DNA of 7,478 nt from CAVQBP01 sp964448105 (GCA_964448105.1 CAYUVK010000157.1:1-7478), one strand, 5' to 3'. Positions 1 through 7,001 are shown, counted from the first letter of the stretch. Notes: generated from the letters alone by a model not told the origin. Numbers and translations are program-made.

Positions 1-1456
1 CCACAAATCCACCCGAACCCATCATCGCACCAACTTTTTTTAGTGATTCATAATCCACCTGGGTATTAATAACACTTTCAGGCAGACAACCACCTGAAGG
101 TCCACCGATTTGTATAGCTTTAAATTCTTTATTGTTCGGAATTCCACCGCCAATTGAAAATACAATATCTCTTAGTGTAACTCCCATCGGCACTTCAACC
201 AAACCGGAGTTGGTTATTTTTCCGCTTAACGCAAAAACCTTTGTTCCTTTACTTGTACCAGTACCTATTGAAGCAAACCAATCAGAACCTTTATTTATTA
301 TTTCAGAAATATTTGCATAAGTTTCAACATTATTTATAACTGTTGGTTTTCCCCATAAACCGGAAACGCTTGGGTAAGGCGGACGGGGTTTCGGCATTCC
401 TCTTTTACCTTCAATAGATGCAATCAATGCAGTTTCTTCACCGCATACAAAAGCACCGGCTCCTTTTTTTATTTTTAGATTAAAAGTAAAATTGCTGTTA
501 AGAATATTTTCACCAAGTAATCCATAATTTTTACATTGTTGGATACTATTTTCCAATCTTTTTATTGCTAAAGGATATTCGGCACGGCAATAGATAAAGC
601 CTTCCGTAGCTCCAATTGCGTAAGCACCAATTAACATTCCTTCGATTATTTTAAAAGGATCGCTTTCCAGGACGGAACGATCCATAAATGCACCGGGATC
701 CCCTTCATCAGCATTACAGATTAGATACTTAATGTCGGAATTTTGCTTGAGAGCAAGATCCCATTTCACACCTGTTGGAAAGCCGGCACCTCCTCTTCCT
801 CTTAAACCGCTGTTGATAATTTCTTTAACAACTTCGGTGGGCTTGAATAATCTTATAACTTTATCTAATGCTTTAAATCCGCCAAATGAAATATAAGTAT
901 CAATTGAATCAGGGTTAATTACCCCGCAATTTTTTAATACTACTTTAAATTGGTTCTTGAAAAAAGGCACCTGGTTAATTGATTGAATATTTTTATTACT
1001 TTCCGAATAAGCACCTAAGAGTTTTTCCGTAAAAATTCCTTTTTCGACAAGGGTTTTTTGAATAAGCCGGGGAACTAACTTAGGCGTAATTTCACAATAT
1101 GAAATTCTTTCACTAGCCGGGAGTTTTATATCAACAATTACTTCTTTAGCACAATAACCAACGCAGCCTGTGGATTCAATCTTCGCATCAATACTTAATT
1201 TTTTTAATTCTGCTTTTATTGCTTCTTCTACTTTTTGTGCTCCGGCAGCTAAACCGCAAGTACCCATGCCAATAAAAATTACAGGGATGTCATGCTTAAT
1301 ATATTTTAGCTCTTTATTAATTTTTTCATACTTTGCTTTACAATTTTCATCATGATGACAAAGGGGTCCATCAGTACAGCATTGAATAAACAACTCACAT
1401 TGAGTTTGGTTATTATGCCAGCATTTATCACAGCATTTATCTAAAAAAGTGTTCAT
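1..1456 (-). CDS. nuoF: NADH-binding flavoprotein subunit, NuoF/HydB type, with cysteine-rich N-terminus (partial, 3' end off window)
   Basis: This is a cytoplasmic flavoprotein that binds NADH and FMN and passes electrons to iron-sulfur clusters of a larger oxidoreductase. I translated 485 residues by hand; the C-terminus lies beyond position 1. Residues 1-52 form a leader with eight cysteines (8, 9, 12, 20, 26, 27, 33, 39). Residues about 57-140 are a thioredoxin-like domain with GMGTCG (Cys67) and TGCVGYC (Cys98, Cys102). From about 165 on is the NuoF core: RGRGGAGFPTGVKW (from Arg219), CNADEGDPGAFMDR, GAGAFVCGEETALIASIEG, SGLWGKPTVINNVETYANI and IGGPSGGCLP. The ESCGKCxPCREG cluster motif expected next is off the window. 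Complex I NuoF is usually about 430 residues without the thioredoxin-like domain, so a HydB/HndC-type hydrogenase or formate dehydrogenase subunit is more likely. The symbol marks the family only. The start overlaps the stop of the upstream nuoE-like gene (ATGA) and has a strong ribosome binding site. Confidence 0.93.
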   Translation of the reverse strand, partial: MNTFLDKCCDKCWHNNQTQCELFIQCCTDGPLCHHDENCKAKYEKINKELKYIKHDIPVIFIGMGTCGLAAGAQKVEEAIKAELKKLSIDAKIESTGCVGYCAKEVIVDIKLPASERISYCEITPKLVPRLIQKTLVEKGIFTEKLLGAYSESNKNIQSINQVPFFKNQFKVVLKNCGVINPDSIDTYISFGGFKALDKVIRLFKPTEVVKEIINSGLRGRGGAGFPTGVKWDLALKQNSDIKYLICNADEGDPGAFMDRSVLESDPFKIIEGMLIGAYAIGATEGFIYCRAEYPLAIKRLENSIQQCKNYGLLGENILNSNFTFNLKIKKGAGAFVCGEETALIASIEGKRGMPKPRPPYPSVSGLWGKPTVINNVETYANISEIINKGSDWFASIGTGTSKGTKVFALSGKITNSGLVEVPMGVTLRDIVFSIGGGIPNNKEFKAIQIGGPSGGCLPESVINTQVDYESLKKVGAMMGSGGFV

Positions 1457-1947
1457 GCTATACTCACCTCAGGTTCACCATCAATTTTGCCGGATTTTTC
1501 TGTTGCCGAATATTTCTTTAATGTTTTGGGAATATCTTTAATTGTAATTCTCCCATGAAAATCTTCATTAACGGTAATAACCGGTGCAATGCTGCATGCG
1601 CCTATGCAATTCACAACTTCAATTGTAAATTTCTTATCCCTTGTGGTTTCCCCCGCTTTGGCATTTAATGAAGTTTCAATAGCGTAAAGAACATTTGCCG
1701 AATTTTTTACATGACAAGCAGTTCCGCGGCAGACTTTGATTATATTTTTACCAACAGGATTAAGTCTGAATTGGTTATAAAATGTTGCAACACCATAAAC
1801 TCTGCTCAAAGGAATGTTTAAAAAATCAGCAACATCCTGTAGTGCATTTTCAGGCAAGTAATTGTAAATATTCTGAACTTCCTGCAGCAATGGTATCAAA
1901 CAACTTTGTTCTTCGGGTGTATATTTTTTGAAAATCTTGTTGTGCAT
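1453..1947 (-). CDS. nuoE: NuoE/HydC-type thioredoxin-like [2Fe-2S] subunit
   Basis: This 164-residue protein is the small [2Fe-2S] partner of a NADH-oxidising flavoprotein and accepts electrons from the FMN subunit. An N-terminal helical part (about 10-65) includes LIPLLQEVQNIYNYLPE and SRVYGVATFYNQFRLNP, which are typical of the family. The thioredoxin-like ferredoxin domain follows with all four cluster cysteines: Cys73 and Cys78 in VCRGTACH, then Cys114 and Cys118 in NCIGACSIAP. Length is normal (about 150-180). The ATG at 1947 has an AGGGGA ribosome site (1954-1959 on the minus strand) six bases upstream. Its TGA overlaps the ATG of the downstream NuoF/HydB-like gene, so the two are co-transcribed and probably translationally coupled. 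The same family serves complex I, NAD-linked [FeFe]-hydrogenases and formate dehydrogenases. Which complex this is cannot be decided from the small subunit alone. Confidence 0.95.
   Translation of the reverse strand: MHNKIFKKYTPEEQSCLIPLLQEVQNIYNYLPENALQDVADFLNIPLSRVYGVATFYNQFRLNPVGKNIIKVCRGTACHVKNSANVLYAIETSLNAKAGETTRDKKFTIEVVNCIGACSIAPVITVNEDFHGRITIKDIPKTLKKYSATEKSGKIDGEPEVSIA
1463..1470 (-). promoter_or_regulatory. Ribosome binding site of the NuoF/HydB-like gene
   Basis: GAGGTGAG on the minus strand lies six bases before the ATG at 1456 and inside the last codons of the upstream nuoE-like gene. It is the best Shine-Dalgarno match in the window and fixes the start. The cysteine-rich leader is therefore part of the translated protein and not a mis-called extension. 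Confidence 0.75.
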
Positions 1948-2404
1948 TTTTGTTCCCCTATTTTTTAGGTTTCATCAATTAGGCATATTAAATGCCATTC
2001 GGAATGGTAAATAAAAAGCTTTTGATTTGATTAAATTTGAATCCTGTTATAGGAAATGACTGAAAATTTTTCCTAATAGTGAAACGTGTTTTGCAAATTA
2101 AGAGAATGGAATAAAGAAAGAAATATATATTTTAATAAAAAATATAGTCCCGATTATACATGTAAAAAGACTAACATAAGTAAAACTAATTCTTTGATGA
2201 CAAATTTAAATTAGTAGTTTCAAATTTTTATTGTACAAAAGAATATGCAAAACATGTTTAAGATTTTAACAACTGTTTTGTTTAATATTTCCACAATAAT
2301 TGAAACGTTTACTCAATCACAAAAAAAATGTTACAAAAACGTTACAATTTCGTCATTCTTTTATAATCGTAATTAATTATTTTTTTAAATTAAAATCATA
2401 AATA
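1948..2404. other. Divergent intergenic region, no gene seen
   Basis: These 457 bases separate the minus-strand nuoE-like gene from the plus-strand envelope operon and must hold promoters for both. I see no convincing open reading frame or RNA gene. The DNA is very AT-rich. Symmetric motifs include GGCAT-ATTAA-ATGCC (1982-1996), the adjoining CCATT-CGG-AATGG (1995-2007), TAGGAAA/TTTCCTA arms (2050-2056 and 2069-2075), TACATGTA (2157-2164), AAACATGTTT (2250-2259) and AAACGTTT (2303-2310). Short palindromes arise readily by chance in such AT-rich sequence, so none is assigned a function here. Confidence 0.7.
2330..2367 (+). promoter_or_regulatory. Candidate promoter/operator of the tlpA-like operon
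   Basis: A perfect TATAAT (2362-2367) lies 37 bases before the ATG at 2405, a reasonable place for a -10 box giving a leader of about 30 bases. Just upstream are two direct copies of GTTACAA (2330-2336 and 2341-2347) whose starts are 11 bases apart, about one helical turn. No good -35 hexamer stands at 16-18 bases; the hexamer at 17 bases is ACGTTA. The repeats could be an activator or repressor site overlapping the -35 region. This is a pattern reading only, in AT-rich sequence. Confidence 0.35.
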
Positions 2405-2902
2405 ATGAATAACATGAAATATTCTTACTTATTAATATTAGTTTTATTTCTATCTGCTAACTTTTCAGCACAAAAAAAGACTTCTTTCACGATTTCTACA
2501 ATTGATAATAAGAGAGTGGAACTTGATAAACTATACTCTAAAGGACCCGTGCTTGTAAATTTTTGGGCTTTATGGTGTGAGCCCTGTAAAGAAGAGATGA
2601 GGCATTTAAATCAAATTTATGAAAAGTACAAAGATAAAGGATTTACAATTCTAGGTATCAACCAGGATTCGCCTAAAAGTGTTTCAAAGGTAAGAGCTTA
2701 TATTTCTTCGCATAGAATAAGTTTTCCAATAGCACTTGATCCGGGTTTTCAATACCTGCAAAAAATGAATGGTCAATCAATACCTTATTCTATTTTGTTT
2801 GATACCGATGGGAATATTGTTTATAAAAATGTTGGTTATTTACCAGGAGACGAAATAAAACTTGAGGAAGAAATACGGAAACTAATCCCGGGTGATAAGT
2901 GA
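2405..2902 (+). CDS. TlpA/ResA-like exported thiol-disulfide oxidoreductase
   Basis: This 165-residue thioredoxin-fold protein should act outside the cytoplasm, reducing or exchanging disulfides in exported partners. Residues 1-22 look like a signal peptide (Lys5, hydrophobic core 8-18, likely cleavage after SA-22 before Gln23), with no lipobox. The mature part is an AhpC/TSA-Redoxin-like TlpA domain: VLVNFWALWCEPCKEEM carries the active pair Cys58-Glu-Pro-Cys61, and Pro127 in SIPYS is the expected cis-proline. Asp/Gly-rich strands (ILFDTDGNIVYKNVGY) follow. These are the only two cysteines in the protein. No Shine-Dalgarno is seen before the ATG at 2405; Met4 (2414) is an alternative start. 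The gene overlaps the next one by four bases (GTGA), which puts it in one operon with the DUF6029-like and Omp28-like genes. Confidence 0.93.
   Translation: MNNMKYSYLLILVLFLSANFSAQKKTSFTISTIDNKRVELDKLYSKGPVLVNFWALWCEPCKEEMRHLNQIYEKYKDKGFTILGINQDSPKSVSKVRAYISSHRISFPIALDPGFQYLQKMNGQSIPYSILFDTDGNIVYKNVGYLPGDEIKLEEEIRKLIPGDK
2890..2896 (+). promoter_or_regulatory. Ribosome binding site for the GTG start at 2899
   Basis: GGGTGAT matches the 3' part of the consensus AGGAGGTGAT and sits at the end of the tlpA-like gene, just before the GTG at 2899. It supports GTG as the start: the resulting protein begins directly with a positively charged signal peptide (MKYKF). Confidence 0.5.
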
Positions 2903-4472
2903 AATATAAATTTATATCATTTTTCATAATAATTAGTCTATGTTTAACTCAATTATCATTTTCGCAAGATGTTGTCCCGTCTGTTTCTAACTTATTTAGA
3001 TATGGAAACGGAGAAAGAATATTGGGTAATATAAAAATACCGCAAACATATTTTGAAAACTTAACCGATGTGAGAATTTCTCTTCCCGAAAATTTTCTTG
3101 TTGGCTTTAGATTACTTTACGATGAACCCCCGGAAATCGGGGAAACCTTAAAAGGAATCAGCAGAAGATTTATAGAATATAATAAAGACGATGTATATAT
3201 ACGTGCCGGCAATTCATCAACTTTATTTGGAAGAGGCCTGTCTCTAAATCTTTTTGAAAACAGAGGGTTAGCATATGATACCTGGATGGATGGAATAAAA
3301 TTTAAATACTCGTCTGATTTTTATAATGCTATAATACTCGGAGGGACAATTAATTTTAGAGATTCCATCAATTTTGTAAGGAACGAAGTTTATAAATTTA
3401 GAGGCGGAAATGTTGAGATTTCTCCCTTTGCAGAATTATTAATAGGGGGAAGTTATATTTATTCCGAAGGTATCATTCCTCAAGGAGAAATAAATTCCGG
3501 GCTTCCAGCTAAAAATATCAAAGCTGAAATTCCCGAAGCATATCTATCTCTTAATTTAAATGATATTTCTTTATATCTCGATTGGTCTCATAAATGGACT
3601 AATGTAACATCAGATCATTATACTTCAAACGGAAGCGGTTTATATGGAGCATTATCTTATTTCGGAAGTGGTTATGGAGTTACTTTGGATTATAAAAATT
3701 ACAGTTTCGATATTTTAGATCCTTACGGACGTACAGATGCAGCACGCCCAACAAGAATGCTTCCTTTTCAAAACCCGCCAATTGTACAAAAAGAATATTC
3801 TTATACTTTGTTAACAAGAGCTCTTCACGAAGTTGATTTTAATGATGAAGTAGGTTTTCAAATCGATGCTTTTTATTCTGTTTCGGATAATACAACTATT
3901 AATTTTAATTCCAGCCTTTCCAGTAAACATGACAGTTATAATTTAAACCCGGATGGATTTACATTTACAAAAGTTAAAAGATCAGCAAGTTTTTTACCCT
4001 CAACAAAAAAGGAACTGTTCCCCTATTATGAATTATTTATTGAAGGTGAACATTATTATGCTTCTTCATCTTCATTTAGATTAGCATTCGCTTTAAGACA
4101 GGAAACTTTTTTTAATGAATTTTCGTCAGATAAAAGTTCAACTGTTACTACTTCCATTGTTGTCCCTGTACAACTTCAAAATACTTTCTCTCAGGATTTT
4201 TCTCTTACTGTTCAATCTGAACATGAGTTGGTAAGAAATAAATTCGGCAGTACTAATGATAAATATTTTAATCAGCTTATAACATTTATAGGTTCGNNNN
4301 NNNNNNAAGAAAAAATTGGTTAATTGGAGAATTAGGATATAGGTTAGAAAATTCTCATACAATAACACTATCATATGGAGATGAACGTGGTGGGCAAGTA
4401 TGTTCAAATGGAATTTGCAAATATATTCAACCTTTTGAGGGTTTAAGAGTAACAATTTTAAGTCAATTATAA
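2899..4472 (+). CDS. DUF6029-like beta-rich outer-membrane-type protein, interrupted by an assembly gap
   Basis: A GTG start overlaps the upstream stop (GTGA). Residues 1-22 are a signal peptide (cleavage probably after SFS, before QDVV). 466 codons can be read up to the run of Ns at 4297. Taken literally, the frame ends at 4323, but this is an artefact: in another frame, 4308-4472 encodes 54 further residues with alternating aromatic/polar strands (GELGYRLENSHTITLSYG) and the motif RGGQVCSNGICKYIQPFEG, then TAA. That tail and the core (YGNGERILGN, FGRGLSLNLFENRGLAYD, DGIKFKY) recall the Bacteroidota family DUF6029, thought to be outer-membrane beta-barrel proteins; the family name is from memory. 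No enzymatic motif is seen. In the readable mature sequence the only cysteines are the C-terminal pair Cx4C (codons at 4401 and 4416). The gene sits between two exported CxxC proteins. The function is unknown; a disulfide-stabilised outer-membrane protein is my inference. Confidence 0.8.
4297..4306. other. Assembly gap (10 Ns)
   Basis: Ten ambiguous bases interrupt the DUF6029-like gene. The number 10 looks like a scaffold placeholder. The frame before the gap ends on a codon boundary at 4296 and the correct frame resumes at 4308, so the true missing length should be 2 modulo 3, which 10 is not. Confidence 0.95.
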
Positions 4473-4487
4473 TTATAATTATAGATT

Positions 4488-4491
4488 GGAG
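4488..4491 (+). promoter_or_regulatory. Ribosome binding site deciding the Omp28-like start
   Basis: GGAG is followed by ATAATGATG. The second ATG (4498) lies six bases downstream, the usual spacing; the first (4495) is only three away. An in-frame TTG at 4486 overlaps this site and is not credible as a start. Confidence 0.55.
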
Positions 4492-4497
4492 ATAATG

Positions 4498-5553
4498 ATG
4501 AAAAATATTTTCATATTTTCATTTATTTTATATTTAATATCATCAATAAGTTTTGGGCAGGAACAAAGAAAAGTATTAATTGAAGTATTCACAAATTCAC
4601 ACTGTCCTCAATGCCCGCCTGCACTTACAGCATTAACTTCTTTTGAATATAACGACTCCAGTGCAAAACATGTAAGCTTTATATTTTACCATATGTCATT
4701 TCCATATAGTGATGATCCATTATACCAGGCAAATACTCCTGACCCATCGGCAAGAAATAATTATTACGGACCTTTTTCAGGTACTCCGGATGCATTTTTC
4801 GATGGTAAAGTACAACCGAATTCATACAATACTTGGGGCGGAACATTAGATGGATTAGTTTCTATATCGAGCCCGTTTAAAATTATTTTATCCGGGATAA
4901 CTGACAGCGGTAAAATAAATCTTAAAGCAGAAATAACACGTAATGGAGATATTAGCCAGACTGATCTTGTTATACATTTTGTCGTTGTTGAAAATATTCA
5001 TTACCTAGGCAGAAATGGTGTTTCAAGACATGAAAATGTAATGAGAAAAATGCTACCTTCTCCTGAAGGAGAATCGTTATCTATTGAGAATAATCAAACA
5101 AAAGAAGTTGATAAAGCTATTGATCTTGATAACAGTTGGAATCCTGACAGCTTAAAAGTTGTTGTGTTTGTACAAAGCACAAGTACAAAAGAAGTTTATC
5201 AATCGGAAACAATTAAATACCTCGATTTAGGTACTGCAACAGATGTTGTAGAGAATAAGACAGGAACTCCTTCAAAATTTTATTTAGAACAGAATTATCC
5301 AAATCCTTTTAATCCTTCTACCAAGATTAATTATTATATTCCGGAACAAAGCAGGGTTCGAATAAATGTTTATAATATATTAGGTAAGCAAATTGCAGAG
5401 CTTACAAATAATATTAAACCTGCAGGTAATTATAATTTAACATGGAATGCAGCTGATTTATCCTCAGGATTGTATTTCTTAACTGTTGAAGCAGTTTCAC
5501 TTCGGTCAGGAAATAAATTTACTAAGACCATAAAAATGATTTTGTTGAAATAA
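4498..5553 (+). CDS. Omp28-like thioredoxin-fold protein with C-terminal T9SS sorting domain
   Basis: This 351-residue exported protein begins with a signal peptide (1-20, cleavage likely after SFG). The next part resembles the Omp28-related family: a thioredoxin-like start KVLIEVFTNSHCPQCPPA with Cys36-Pro-Gln-Cys39, then GTPDAFFDGK and a long beta-rich region (about 120-245). A linker leads to a type A T9SS sorting domain at 261-351: FYLEQNYPNPFNPSTKINY, VRINVYNILGKQIAEL, GNYNLTWNA, LSSGLYFLTV. This domain directs type IX secretion across the outer membrane and is normally cleaved off. Cys36 and Cys39 are the only cysteines. The gene starts 25 bases after the TAA of the DUF6029-like gene, so it is probably the third gene of that operon. 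The substrate is unknown; the CPQC pair suggests redox or metal binding, but catalysis is not shown. The sorting tail points to an Ignavibacteria-like or related FCB host. Confidence 0.9.
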   Translation: MKNIFIFSFILYLISSISFGQEQRKVLIEVFTNSHCPQCPPALTALTSFEYNDSSAKHVSFIFYHMSFPYSDDPLYQANTPDPSARNNYYGPFSGTPDAFFDGKVQPNSYNTWGGTLDGLVSISSPFKIILSGITDSGKINLKAEITRNGDISQTDLVIHFVVVENIHYLGRNGVSRHENVMRKMLPSPEGESLSIENNQTKEVDKAIDLDNSWNPDSLKVVVFVQSTSTKEVYQSETIKYLDLGTATDVVENKTGTPSKFYLEQNYPNPFNPSTKINYYIPEQSRVRINVYNILGKQIAELTNNIKPAGNYNLTWNAADLSSGLYFLTVEAVSLRSGNKFTKTIKMILLK

Positions 5554-5566
5554 AAATTTATTTCGA
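5545..5566. terminator. Weak hairpin at the convergent gene ends
   Basis: GAAATAA/TTATTTC arms (5547-5553 and 5558-5564, loop of four) can be extended by a G-T wobble and one more T-A pair. The hairpin overlaps the stop codon of the Omp28-like gene and faces the end of xdhC, 36 bases away. The stem is almost all A-T and has no clear T-run after it, so a terminator role is only suggested by position. Confidence 0.25.
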
Positions 5567-5589
5567 GTTGCTGACTTCAGATTACGTAC

Positions 5590-6396
5590 TTAAGATATTA
5601 AAAGTTGAGAATATTTTATCGATTGTATTTCAGCAGCAATTGATAATGCAATTTCTTCAGCAGTATTCCCGCCAATTTTTAGTCCAATCGGCATATGGAG
5701 ATTTGAAAGGTCAATATCATTACTCATATCTTCTTTCAAATCATGAATCATTGCGGATGCTTTTGATTTGGACGCAATAACTCCAACATATTTAAAATCT
5801 AATTGTCTTTTATAAATAGATTTTAGTATTTCATAATCATATTTATGTCCATGTGTAAGCATTACGGCAAATGATTTTGCAGGAGGTGTAAATTCATTTA
5901 TAAAATCCGAATATTCTTTATAAATAATTTCTTTAGCGAATGGATTTTTTTCAGATGAGGCAAATTCTTTTCTATTATCAATTAAAATAGTATGAAAGCC
6001 AAGTGGAGCTAAATAATAAAGCAACGCATGTCCCACATGCCCGCCACCGAATATGTATATAGTTGTTAAACTGCCATGAACTTCATAATAGACAGCCGTC
6101 TGCCCGCTACACTTCATAGGAACAACTGTTGCGTCGGTTTTTTCCAATGATTCATTATCTGATAATAGGTATTCCTTGGTTCCACTTTCACCGGTTGATA
6201 GTCTTTTAGTCGCTTCCTTTATTACTTCAACTTCAATTGCTCCCCCGCCGACAGTTCCTATAGTTGTGCCGTCATTTTTTATCAGCATCTTAAATCCGAC
6301 TTTCCCGGGAACCGAGCCGCTTGTACTAACAACAGTTGTAATAACAAATGGCTGATTATTCTTTTCTAATTCTAATATTTCTTTATAAAGATTCAT
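5590..6396 (-). CDS. xdhC: XdhC/CoxF-family molybdenum hydroxylase maturation protein
   Basis: XdhC-type proteins bind the molybdenum cofactor, help give it the terminal sulfur ligand with a cysteine desulfurase, and deliver it to xanthine dehydrogenase-like enzymes in the cytoplasm. The 268 residues contain an N-terminal XdhC/CoxI domain (SGSVPGKVGFKML, GTIGTVGGGAIE-like glycine run at about 47-55, MKCSGQ with Cys96) and a C-terminal Rossmann domain starting with IYIFGGGHVGHAL (GGGHVG at 117-122) and the acidic end ILIDNR (Asp140). LTHGHKYDYEIL and YVGVIASKSKA follow, then GLKIGGNTAEEIALSIAAEI, a typical family ending. Length is normal (about 250-350). The ATG overlaps the TGA of mocA (ATGA) with no separate Shine-Dalgarno, so translation is probably coupled. 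It is the last gene of this minus-strand group. Confidence 0.94.
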   Translation of the reverse strand: MNLYKEILELEKNNQPFVITTVVSTSGSVPGKVGFKMLIKNDGTTIGTVGGGAIEVEVIKEATKRLSTGESGTKEYLLSDNESLEKTDATVVPMKCSGQTAVYYEVHGSLTTIYIFGGGHVGHALLYYLAPLGFHTILIDNRKEFASSEKNPFAKEIIYKEYSDFINEFTPPAKSFAVMLTHGHKYDYEILKSIYKRQLDFKYVGVIASKSKASAMIHDLKEDMSNDIDLSNLHMPIGLKIGGNTAEEIALSIAAEIQSIKYSQLLIS

Positions 6397-7001
6397 ATTA
6401 ATTTATATCTTATTAATTCTTTGTAATCTTCAGGTGTATCAATATCATTTAGGATTTCTTTATAATTACAATCCCATATTATTTTATTTGCATTGCTTAC
6501 ACGAATTAATTCTTTTAATGAAGAATTTTCATCAGCTTTAACTATACTTTTAAAAAAAGAATTTCTTATTAATAATGGATGTCCTTTTCTACTTTTATAA
6601 GCCGGTTGAATCCAATCATATTTATCATCTATCTGAGCAATAAAATCAGTATAGAAATTTTGCGGGAGCTGCGGCTGATCTACAAAGTGATATAAAAGCC
6701 AGTCACAATCCTTTGCTTTTTTCAATCCTGCTTGCAGGGAAGTGAACATTCCTTTTTCAAATTCAAGATTGGAAACAAATACAATTTTATTTTTTAATAC
6801 TGATTTTTGAAAGTATTCTTCAATTGTTGTAATTATTTCTTTTTCTTTAAAACCCGTAACAATGAAAATCTTATTACTTATCGGCAATAATTTTTTAATA
6901 ATTGATATTATTATCGGTTCATCCTGGAACAGAATAAGAGGCTTAAATTTCCCCATCCTGGATGATAAACCGGCAGCGACAAGAAGAGTATTAATATTCA
7001 T
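6393..7001 (-). CDS. mocA: MocA/MobA-like molybdenum cofactor cytidylyltransferase
   Basis: This predicted nucleotidyltransferase (202 residues) would join CMP from CTP to molybdopterin, making the molybdopterin cytosine dinucleotide used by many hydroxylases. The signature VAAGLSSRMGKFKPL (residues 8-22) is the nucleotide-binding loop. Further family motifs are KGMFTSLQAGL (83-93), the metal-site segment HFVDQPQLP with Asp108, RKGHPLLI (138-145) and the C-terminal DIDTPEDY (186-193). Length matches MocA (about 190-200). Its place directly before xdhC and after a hydroxylase FAD subunit separates it from MobA (GMP transfer) and from IspD, which share the fold. I infer CTP specificity from this context and not from a proven residue. 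No clear Shine-Dalgarno precedes the ATG at 7001; a TATAAT on the minus strand (7016-7021) is too close to the start for a confident promoter call. Confidence 0.9.
   Translation of the reverse strand: MNINTLLVAAGLSSRMGKFKPLILFQDEPIIISIIKKLLPISNKIFIVTGFKEKEIITTIEEYFQKSVLKNKIVFVSNLEFEKGMFTSLQAGLKKAKDCDWLLYHFVDQPQLPQNFYTDFIAQIDDKYDWIQPAYKSRKGHPLLIRNSFFKSIVKADENSSLKELIRVSNANKIIWDCNYKEILNDIDTPEDYKELIRYKLI

Noticed and set aside
132..320. Short plus-strand open frame
   Set aside because: It is antisense to the conserved NuoF/HydB core and is explained by its codon use; no ribosome site or domain.
1170..1355. Short hydrophobic plus-strand open frame resembling a small membrane protein
   Set aside because: It is antisense to the thioredoxin-like domain and cysteine-rich leader of the flavoprotein; the hydrophobic look comes from reverse-reading Lys/Glu-rich codons.
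1948..2404. CRISPR array, tRNA or mobile element remnant in the long intergenic region
   Set aside because: No regular long repeats, no cloverleaf-like sequence and no terminal inverted repeats or transposase pieces were seen.
4309..4323. Apparent end of the DUF6029-like protein as EKIG-stop after the Ns
   Set aside because: It depends on the arbitrary ten-base gap length; a longer family-like frame resumes at 4308 and runs to 4472.
4138..4455. Minus-strand open frame across the N gap
   Set aside because: It reads through the Ns, lies antisense to the well-supported DUF6029-like gene and has no family features.
4486..4497. TTG start giving four more residues (MEIM) on the Omp28-like protein
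   Set aside because: The TTG overlaps the GGAG ribosome site; ATG at 4498 has correct spacing and starts a clean signal peptide.
5568..5780. Plus-strand open frame after the Omp28-like gene
   Set aside because: It is antisense to the conserved C-terminus of xdhC and has no recognisable content.
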